NCBI GenBank assembly: GCA_019918135.1
Contig: WBZZ01003694.1
Span: forward strand, 97,501 to 161,500
DNA: 64,000 bases
DNA from: Paulinella micropora
Lineage: Eukaryota > Cercozoa > Imbricatea > Euglyphida > Paulinellidae
Reading direction: 5' to 3'
Part shown: positions 10,405 through 17,985 of the stretch, in pieces
How the letters are laid out: each line of letters opens with the position of its first letter
How positions within the stretch are numbered: the first letter of the stretch is position 1
The notes under the pieces: generated by a model
Told to the model about the DNA's origin: nothing
What the model saw: the letters and a program-made list of their open reading frames with translations, nothing else
Database searches by the model: none
Translations under genes and position numbers: made by a program

Positions 10405-11190
10405 GATGTCGTAGTAGTGATCAACAGGAGGACAGTGTCAGCTCCTATGTTTGGTTTTTGTTCGTTTGTGTTCTGTTCCTCCTTCAGTCGATTGACTAGT
10501 GAAGAGAGAAACTAATAGAGAGGGTAGGATAAGATTCCCTGTCCTCTATGAAACACTGTTTGTATGTTTGTTTTTGTTTGAGAAAAATAGTCTTTGAGAC
10601 TTTCTCCGATTTCTTGTTCTCCTTACTCAGATTACTTTCTCCTCCTTCTTTTCTATATTGTATCTAGTATGAGGCACTTGGACCTACACACAGATAGTAA
10701 TAGAGAAGCTAGAAAAGCTCTCCTTGAGAAGTCGACAGTCGGTCGGATAGGTTCTCAGACCTACCTTTAGAAAACGATCAGAGATTTGCAAAAATACTCT
10801 GACGTATGTGTGAGATAATGCAGATAAATGCACAAACTAGAAGGGTAGAGTGTTGTGCTCCTGTCCCTATGCTTGTTTGTGTTTTGTGTGTGTTCCTTCA
10901 CTCTTCTGTCCACCTCCTTCTTCTTGGTCTCTGTGTGAGAACAGCAAGAACGACAGAGAGTTTGTATCTGATGTCTCCTTGTGAGCACACAGATACTGAT
11001 TGGGCTAGAGGGTACGAGACACCTGCTTGAGACCAATCAAATTATTTGTTTTGTGAAAGAGTTATGAGGGAGCTGTGTTGGAGTATTTGTTTTCGTCTGA
11101 CGTCCCCGTGTGAGACAGGTCAGTGAAAATTCACTCTGTTGCCTGTGTGGCAAAGCAGAAAGAAATCACCCTAGTGATGTGGACTCCAAA
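10405..11190 (-). other. 5' leader of left gypsy copy
   Basis: About 786 bp between the truncated 5' LTR and the gag ATG, a mirror of 11608-12393. The putative primer-binding site is at 11173-11188 (element orientation TGGAGTCCACATCACT), two bases from the LTR. The ~89-codon frame here recurs in the other arm only because the arms are copies; I see no coding evidence. Confidence 0.7.
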
Positions 11191-11607
11191 TGTAATGCCC
11201 CCAACGATAGCTCGTAAAAAGTCGGTAATACAACCAAACACAGTCCTCAAGAATGAGAATGATGTCTCGTTGTATTAGCTCAGTGAAGCCAAAAAGGAAA
11301 ACGGCAACAGACCAGGAATAAAATGGCATCAGGTCCAATCCGGACAAATAATAAAAAACAAATGTAAAAAAATATTTTACCTAGGATGACAGAGTGCAAC
11401 AAAACAAGCTTGTTTTTCAGTGCATCTATCTTGTCACCAGGAAATATTGGACCTGATGCTCATTTTATTTCCTGGTCTATCGTGTTGCCGTGTTGTATTC
11501 CTTTTTGGCTTCTACTGAGCTAATATAACGAGACATCATTCTCATTCTTGAGGACTGTGTTTGGTTGTATTACCGACTTTTTACGAGCTATCGTTGGGGG
11601 CATTACA
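11191..11607. repeat. Fused, truncated 5' LTRs at the palindrome centre
   Basis: The left half begins TGTAATGCCCCC (11191) and the right half ends GGGGGCATTACA (11607), so each is the inner end of one LTR. Two full LTRs would need 566 bp; only 417 remain, so both have lost their U3 starts. A perfect 16-bp palindrome, AAAACAAGCTTGTTTT, lies at 11401-11416. The right half has several 1-6 base insertions against the 283 bp LTR, and 11354-11430 is scrambled, as though this stretch were unstable or poorly resolved. Confidence 0.85.
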
Positions 11608-12393
11608 TTTGGAGTCCACATCACTAGGGTGATTTCTTTCTGCTTTGCCACACAGGCAACAGAGTGAATTTTTACTGACCTGTCTCACACGGGGACGTCA
11701 GACGAAAACAAATACTCCAACACAGCTCCCTCATAACTCTTTCACAAAACAAATAATTTGATTGGTCTCAAGCAGGTGTCTCGTACCCTCTAGCCCAATC
11801 AGTATCTGTGTGCTCACAAGGAGACATCAGATACAAACTCTCTGTCGTTCTTGCTGTTCTCACACAGAGACCAAGAAGAAGGAGGTGGACAGAAGAGTGA
11901 AGGAACACACACAAAACACAAACAAGCATAGGGACAGGAGCACAACACTTTACCCTTCTAGTTTGTGCATTTATCTGCATTATCTCACACATACGTCAGA
12001 GTATTTTTGCAAATCTCTGATCGTTTTCTAAAGGTAGGTCTGAGAACCTATCCGACCGACTGTCGACTTCTCAAGGAGAGCTTTTCTAGCTTCTCTATTA
12101 CTATCTGTGTGTAGGTCCAAGTGCCTCATACTAGATACAATATAGAAAAGAAGGAGGAGAAAGTAATCTGAGTAAGGAGAACAAGAAATCGGAGAAAGTC
12201 TCAAAGACTATTTTTCTCAAACAAAAACAAACATACAAACAGTGTTTCATAGAGGACAGGGAATCTTATCCTACCCTCTCTATTAGTTTCTCTCTTCACT
12301 AGTCAATCGACTGAAGGAGGAACAGAACACAAACGAACAAAAACCAAACATAGGAGCTGACACTGTCCTCCTGTTGATCACTACTACGACATC
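11608..12393 (+). other. 5' leader with putative primer-binding site
   Basis: The LTR ends at 11607; after TT, TGGAGTCCACATCACT (11610-11625) starts with the TGG expected to pair with a tRNA CCA end. The rest (~770 bp) is a leader without a convincing ORF, presumably carrying packaging and translation signals. The tRNA was not identified. Confidence 0.65.
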
Positions 12394-15087
12394 ATGTCGA
12401 CAGAGACCGCCGAAGTGAGTGAATTCTCGGAGGCAGATCAAAGAAGAGAAGAAGAAGAAGCAGGAGGAGGAGGAGGAAGAGGATTGAATGAAGGAGGAGG
12501 AGGAGGATTGAATGAAGGAGGAGGAGGAGATGAAGGAGTAGGAGGAGGAGTAGAAGAGGGCTGGGATGATGAAGGAAGATATGGAGGAGACGAAGATGAA
12601 GGAGGATTTGAACAAGAAGAGACGGGAGGAGGAGGAGCATATGGTAATCCCTTACCACCTGCCTACACGGGAGGAGGAGGACGAAAAATGATCGACTTGA
12701 TTCATAGTGATGGAGAGGAGATCACAGTGGAGGAACAACAGTGGGTGCAAGACCACTATGACCTCACTAAAGAAGAGTTTGATAACAAGATGGGGGTAGA
12801 GAAGGATACCTATGTGTGGATCCCTCAGGATCAAAGAAGAGAGAAAAGTCGTGCTAAAAAGGATGTCTATATCCTATTATCAAACACAGCACAGCTCCTC
12901 GGCAAACTGGTCTCTGATCCAGAAGAGAGAAAGAAGATACAGCATATCAAGTTTGGGGACACACACACCCACCTTGAATTACTCGATGCTATCTTTGGGG
13001 TGTACACTCAAACCCTGATTTGGGAACGTACATACGGCCCACGATGTGAGGGTTACCTCCAGTACACAAACCCAAGAGCAACGGCCAGATTCCTCGCGAC
13101 TGGTCAGGAGGCAGTCGATGTAACAAAAATGAAGACCAATCTGGGTTCGAAAAACTCGAGTGGCATATTTCATTTTTTTACAATGGAAATAAAGGCCTTG
13201 GAGGAGGGGAAGGCAGAGATGGAAAAAAGCATTAAGGCAGCAGGAGAAACTCATCCTGTGATTGATGAGTTAGAGAAGACCGACAGAGTTCTGACCAAGA
13301 TCAGACTGTTGATGGGTGCGTTACTGCACAAGGAGGCATGGAAGAGATGGATTCCTACCAAGGATCACTCTGTCCTTAAATCACTTAGTAACGCACCACC
13401 GGTCGCCAACAAAGCAGGTGTTGACCAATATGTGGAGAAATATAATTTTCTCAGATCTGCTTCTGAATTGGTGGCCTTTATCACTCATGCTCAAAAGCTG
13501 GTGATATCTGAGAAGAAGAAGGCGAAAGAGAATGAGGAGTTCGAGAAGACGATGAGACTGGAAAGAATGAAAGCAAAAGTGAGTGGTGCAAAGACACACC
13601 CTCCGACATATTTGACCCCACCAGCTCCTGCCCCACCAGCCCCTGCACCCTCGGGCTCAACTACGGTGGTGGTCACAAACACGGAGAAGAAGGACAGACA
13701 GAACATCATAAATGCCTTCAAGGGGAAGAAAGGAGGAGTGGCAAGTCTCATGCTATATGCCAAGACGAGCTCAGACAAAGACTCTGATGCTTCGCTTTTG
13801 AGCAAGCTCAAAGAGATCAATGCCTGCATGAAGGCTTTTCCTTGCGACGAAACGCAGGAATACGAGGCCCTTGTTACTGTTTTTGACCAATCTCTAGTCT
13901 CGGAGGGATTTGATCTGACACAGTACAAGTTTTTGAGAAAGAAGGAGGAGATTAAGAGAAACAATGCAACAGGCCTAGACGCTCAGTGTGAACTGGCGGT
14001 GGCCACACTCATTTCATATTTTCAATCTCATGGATACCAGCATCTCTGCACTGGTACTCTCATAGGATTTGAAATCTTTGAGACAGTGGCGATGAGTTTG
14101 AGGAGTGCTGTTGGCTTGGCGGCGACCCTTACGGAGGTAGTTTCCTCCTATGGGCTATTCTATGGCCGCAAGTCGATCATCCTCTATTTCTTTTCGGCGT
14201 TACACACAGTTAACCCGAGTAAGCTTACTCAGCTCATACAACAATGCTCGACGTTTAGCTCAGTGAAGTCCAAGAACTTCCTCGAGACACACGTGTTCGA
14301 AAATACGGTTCAAAGCGTTGCTCCGTCAGCACTGTTTCAAGAAGTGATGAGTGCATGCTCAAACATGGACTCGCTCACGGAGGCACATACGGCACAGGCA
14401 GGCGGTGTACCTGTTGGCGCACAAGCCACGTACACAAACAGAGTTGCCGGTTGGAAGAGACAGAGAGAGCCAGACCTGAAGACCGCATGTTGGAGGTGGT
14501 TCGCGGGCTTGCAGTGTAAGGCACAGATGGAGAACAGAGACTGCTCTTTCAATCATGATAGGCAGAACCCAACAGCAAGGGCAAATTTTCTGAGCAGGAC
14601 GGAAGGCAAGGAACCGGGCCTTTTCAATATGCTTCAGATTGCCGCTGTGAACGAAGGTTGGTATGCCAATATGTGTGATGATGAGGAGTTACGAGAGGCA
14701 ATCATTACCTACATGAAGAGGATGAAGGAGAAGAAGGAGGAAAGGGAGAGACAAAAGAACTTAAAGGCCTCTCAAAGAGGACGAGAAGGAGGAGCAGGAG
14801 CAGGAGGACGAGGAGGAGGAGGAGGAGGACGAGGACGAGGAACATGGAGAGGAGCCTCGAGGTGGCAGGGAACCCCTCAGAGAGGAAGAGGAGGAGGTCG
14901 GGGATATACCCCTTATGGAGGGAGAGCTGTTCGAGCTCCAGCCCCCCCACCCAGAGGAGGAGGAGGCTCGTGGGCAAGCTCCAACCCAAATTTCGGTCGA
15001 GCTCAGGCCTACAACACTGCCTCGGAGACCGATACGTCATCCTACCCGGACACTACTCAAGGTAATCGTTTCGAGGTGGTGGAATGA
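12394..15087 (+). CDS. gag: Gypsy Gag with CCCH finger and RGG tail
   Basis: 897 codons. Residues ~20-95 are Gly/Glu-rich. Residues ~100-400 are charged and mostly helical, probably the assembly region. A Pro/Ala linker (PPAPAPPAPAPSG) lies near 408-420, then a second helical region. The only Cys/His cluster is C699-x8-C708-x8-C717-x3-H721, a CCCH-type finger rather than the CCHC knuckle usual in gypsy Gag. Residues ~796-880 are a Gly/Arg stretch like an RGG box, a second likely RNA-binding part. The frame ends at TGA 15085-15087 and stays open beyond it into pol. The ATG at 12394 is the first in frame and matches the left copy. The capsid fold cannot be judged by eye. Confidence 0.88.
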   Translation: MSTETAEVSEFSEADQRREEEEAGGGGGRGLNEGGGGGLNEGGGGDEGVGGGVEEGWDDEGRYGGDEDEGGFEQEETGGGGAYGNPLPPAYTGGGGRKMIDLIHSDGEEITVEEQQWVQDHYDLTKEEFDNKMGVEKDTYVWIPQDQRREKSRAKKDVYILLSNTAQLLGKLVSDPEERKKIQHIKFGDTHTHLELLDAIFGVYTQTLIWERTYGPRCEGYLQYTNPRATARFLATGQEAVDVTKMKTNLGSKNSSGIFHFFTMEIKALEEGKAEMEKSIKAAGETHPVIDELEKTDRVLTKIRLLMGALLHKEAWKRWIPTKDHSVLKSLSNAPPVANKAGVDQYVEKYNFLRSASELVAFITHAQKLVISEKKKAKENEEFEKTMRLERMKAKVSGAKTHPPTYLTPPAPAPPAPAPSGSTTVVVTNTEKKDRQNIINAFKGKKGGVASLMLYAKTSSDKDSDASLLSKLKEINACMKAFPCDETQEYEALVTVFDQSLVSEGFDLTQYKFLRKKEEIKRNNATGLDAQCELAVATLISYFQSHGYQHLCTGTLIGFEIFETVAMSLRSAVGLAATLTEVVSSYGLFYGRKSIILYFFSALHTVNPSKLTQLIQQCSTFSSVKSKNFLETHVFENTVQSVAPSALFQEVMSACSNMDSLTEAHTAQAGGVPVGAQATYTNRVAGWKRQREPDLKTACWRWFAGLQCKAQMENRDCSFNHDRQNPTARANFLSRTEGKEPGLFNMLQIAAVNEGWYANMCDDEELREAIITYMKRMKEKKEERERQKNLKASQRGREGGAGAGGRGGGGGGRGRGTWRGASRWQGTPQRGRGGGRGYTPYGGRAVRAPAPPPRGGGGSWASSNPNFGRAQAYNTASETDTSSYPDTTQGNRFEVVE

Positions 15088-15096
15088 CTGGAGGGG
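15085..15096 (+). promoter_or_regulatory. Candidate gag-pol readthrough stop (TGA CTG GAG)
   Basis: Gag and pol share frame 1. The single TGA at 15085-15087 is followed by an uninterrupted frame into pol. TGA followed by CTG resembles the leaky UGA-CUA type context known from viral readthrough. Readthrough here is inferred, not shown. Confidence 0.6.
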
Positions 15097-17985
15097 GAAG
15101 AAGAGAGGAAGGAGAAGACTGTGAAGTTTAACCCTAAAGTCACAGTGCTTTCTAATGCTGTTGTGCAGACTGGGCCAACGCTTCCTCTATGTGAAAACAA
15201 AGATGTGGGTACACAGAGACTGCAGCCCCAAGGTAGTCTCATACCCGTTCATACAGCACGGTTACCAATGATAACTGATGCAAATAGGAAGGCGAGACTT
15301 GCGATGGAGGCGAGGAGGCCAATGGCAGACGTATCGCCTCGGCCAAGCAAACAACCACGAACAGACTCAATGTCTACGGTCGCGGCGGGTGGCGAGCAAA
15401 AAGACAATGTGTGTACTCAAGTACCACAAGACAATGTCGCTCAAATAGTAAACGCACCAGTACCGCAGAATAATAAAAATGTTAATGAGGTGAAGCAGGA
15501 GGAGAAGAAGGAGGAGTTGAAAAACTTAGAGACAAGACTCCAAAATTTGGAACGTAAAGTTCTTGTTCTCGCAGCCAATATACACAGGCCCGATGCTCTG
15601 TGTTATACGGAACTTTATTGTGAAACATTGAAGACAATATTAAAAGTTGGTAATGATACGATGGCGAATATTAATATTGTCGGCAGGAAGTTTTTTAATC
15701 GATACCGGGACTGGGTGGACGGAAATATGAAAAAGTCAACGGGCACTCTCAAAGGAGTGAGCAGCCGGACGGATATCACGGGAATCATCACACTGACCTT
15801 TAAATTGAAATCCGCACGAGTATACCGTATGGACCTCTATGTCGTCCCCGGTTACCACGGGTCAATATTACTATCGTATGACCAATTGGCTACGATGGGG
15901 GCTGTGATTGATTGCGCCGCACGGCGAGTGATATATGGAGTAAAAAGAGGAGAAGAGAACGATATTGATCCCTTCAACGCTACTGACTCTTATGAGGCTT
16001 ATGAGCTGAGTCTAGCGACGGATCACAAAAAGATGGCCATCGCACATGAGGCACTTGAGGTGTACGTTCACCCCCATGTCGTAAGACCGGATGAACTGTC
16101 CTGGACCGACAATTGGGAATCCCAAGTGTGCACTGTCACAGTTCCGACATGCCATTGGGACAAAAAGTCTATTGATGACTTAATCGAGAAGCGAAAGGAG
16201 GAGATTATATGTGTCGCACAAAGAAGCCCGTCGTTGGCGAGATTCGCGGAAGGAGTAGGAACAGATGTCCATATTACTAACGGATACTGTTTCCATGCGA
16301 AAGTAGGAGAAGAAAAAAGGGAGGCGTTTGTACCAAGGAGAACGGGGCGAATCCCGGATACTCCACCAGAAACTATTAAAAGTTTTATTACTGATTTCTG
16401 GGGTGACGAGCCCACGTGGCCGCGTTCACTGTCTGAAGTGAAGAAATGCTTACGGACTTTATTCGAAAATAATAAGCCGTATACTATTATCCTGCCATAT
16501 AATGAGAAGGCGATATGGGCGCAGGAAATAAGGGACCGGCTTATTGATCATCCTATACCGGTACCCTCTCGCAAGCAACAGCTAGTGGTGGCTTGTCGTA
16601 TGGGAACTCGTGAGCAGAGCAGTGCATACAAGCGGAAGCTCAGAGACCTCGACAAGTTGAAATTGATACCGCAAGCATTCACATGCTTTGATGGTTTTTA
16701 CACCCGTAAAGCTCCTTTGCAATACGCGAGACTCATTGACATGCTGGTGGAGCTCGGTAAAGATGATGAGCCGGACACGGTCACGTATGAAAAGACGGGC
16801 CTAGATGATGTCTCGGAAGAGGACTTAGGCTTGGAGGAGGACAGAGAACCCCTCAAGCAGCATAAGCAGATGTCTGATGAAGATTTTCAAGAGGCGGCGC
16901 GGAAAATATTGGAAGAAGGAGTAGGCACGGAGAAGGAGAAGGAGCTTTTAAAAGCCAAATTAGAGGCGAACAAGGAAATTTTTGACCCTCCACATGCAGG
17001 TGGTGTCAAGCCTGAAGATTTCACTGCGGTTATTTACAAAATACCGGGTGCGGAGCCGTCACCGGCACCACGAAGGGCGAATTTGAGTATACATGAGGCG
17101 AAGATAGCGGAGGAGCTAGCAAGACAGCTGCTCAATGAGGACTTTATTGAGAGATCAACATCCTCAATAGTCTCACAACCGAGAATAGTGCCGAAGCCAG
17201 GAGGAGAATGGCGCCTGACAGTTAACTATGCTCGTGTTAACAAGGTGCTGGAGGAAGAGAGAAATCCTCTCCCGACATTAGAAGAAGGAAGGAGAGTACT
17301 GCGGAATGCAAAATTCTATTCGGTCATTGACCTTAAGAATGGCTTCTGGCAGATACCACTGGAGGAAAAGTCCAGATGGCTGACGGCGTTTGTGGTGGGT
17401 ATGGAAATATACCAATGGAAAGTGCTTCCGATGGGCCTCAAGCAAGCCCCAGGACTTTTCCAGAAGGCGATGCAGAAGATGTTGAGCAGTCAGTACGATG
17501 ATTTGTCTGACGGTGGCTTTATGAGAAGGCGGGGACAGAAGGCGGGAGAATATGCATTTTGCTATATCGATGACATTATCGTATACTCTAACACAATGGA
17601 GGAGCATATCGATCATTTGTCCGATATATTCAGGCGCATCGGAGCTTTTGGCCTGAAGTGCAATCTAAAGAAGTGTCAACTTGCCAAGACGAGTGTGACA
17701 TACTTAGGGTACGAGATCTCCCATAATCGAGTCTCGATATCCAAAGAGAAGAGGGAGGAGATTATGAATCGACCGATACCGAAGAACCGCACTGAATTGC
17801 ACTCATTCCTTGCGATGGCGCAATACTATAGCCAGTTTATACCCGATTGGGGTGCAACACGGGCTAAGTTGGAGAAAATGATAGATTTTGGAGACTTTGA
17901 GAAGTGGGCGAAGAGGCTTTGCAAGCGTTTCATGCGCTCAAAGATCTCATTTACAAAGACCCGAAAGACGGAGGACTGGTGTTAA
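15088..17985 (+). CDS. pol: Gypsy Pol, N-terminal part (PR-RT), frame broken downstream
   Basis: Open from the codon after the gag TGA; no ATG is needed if it is made by readthrough. It has the same protease-like region (DTMA instead of DTGA, then VVPGYHGSILL) and the full RT with VLPMGLKQAPGLFQ and YIDD (codons at 17563-17574). Relative to the left copy one A is missing between 17908 and 17909 (GAAGTGGGCGAAG against GAAGTGGGACGAAG), so the last ~26 codons are out of frame and the protein stops at 17985, just before RNase H. The lost base may be a real lesion or a consensus error. Confidence 0.88.
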   Translation: MEGEEERKEKTVKFNPKVTVLSNAVVQTGPTLPLCENKDVGTQRLQPQGSLIPVHTARLPMITDANRKARLAMEARRPMADVSPRPSKQPRTDSMSTVAAGGEQKDNVCTQVPQDNVAQIVNAPVPQNNKNVNEVKQEEKKEELKNLETRLQNLERKVLVLAANIHRPDALCYTELYCETLKTILKVGNDTMANINIVGRKFFNRYRDWVDGNMKKSTGTLKGVSSRTDITGIITLTFKLKSARVYRMDLYVVPGYHGSILLSYDQLATMGAVIDCAARRVIYGVKRGEENDIDPFNATDSYEAYELSLATDHKKMAIAHEALEVYVHPHVVRPDELSWTDNWESQVCTVTVPTCHWDKKSIDDLIEKRKEEIICVAQRSPSLARFAEGVGTDVHITNGYCFHAKVGEEKREAFVPRRTGRIPDTPPETIKSFITDFWGDEPTWPRSLSEVKKCLRTLFENNKPYTIILPYNEKAIWAQEIRDRLIDHPIPVPSRKQQLVVACRMGTREQSSAYKRKLRDLDKLKLIPQAFTCFDGFYTRKAPLQYARLIDMLVELGKDDEPDTVTYEKTGLDDVSEEDLGLEEDREPLKQHKQMSDEDFQEAARKILEEGVGTEKEKELLKAKLEANKEIFDPPHAGGVKPEDFTAVIYKIPGAEPSPAPRRANLSIHEAKIAEELARQLLNEDFIERSTSSIVSQPRIVPKPGGEWRLTVNYARVNKVLEEERNPLPTLEEGRRVLRNAKFYSVIDLKNGFWQIPLEEKSRWLTAFVVGMEIYQWKVLPMGLKQAPGLFQKAMQKMLSSQYDDLSDGGFMRRRGQKAGEYAFCYIDDIIVYSNTMEEHIDHLSDIFRRIGAFGLKCNLKKCQLAKTSVTYLGYEISHNRVSISKEKREEIMNRPIPKNRTELHSFLAMAQYYSQFIPDWGATRAKLEKMIDFGDFEKWAKRLCKRFMRSKISFTKTRKTEDWC

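Larger units (their letters stand above)
1750..11408 (-). mobile_element. Ty3/gypsy LTR retrotransposon, left copy, gag-deleted
   Basis: Read on the minus strand the order is truncated 5' LTR, putative primer-binding site, ~786 bp leader, gag, pol (PR-RT-RH-IN), ~780 bp 3' untranslated region, 283 bp LTR. RT before IN places it in Ty3/gypsy. The pol frame is intact over 1912 codons, but an internal deletion removes the last third of gag and the gag/pol junction, so this copy could not make its own complete Gag. Confidence 0.92.

Noticed and set aside
11762..12031. 89-codon ORF in the gypsy leader, present in both arms
   Set aside because: Conservation is explained by arm identity. It needs a non-ATG start and lies in the untranslated leader.
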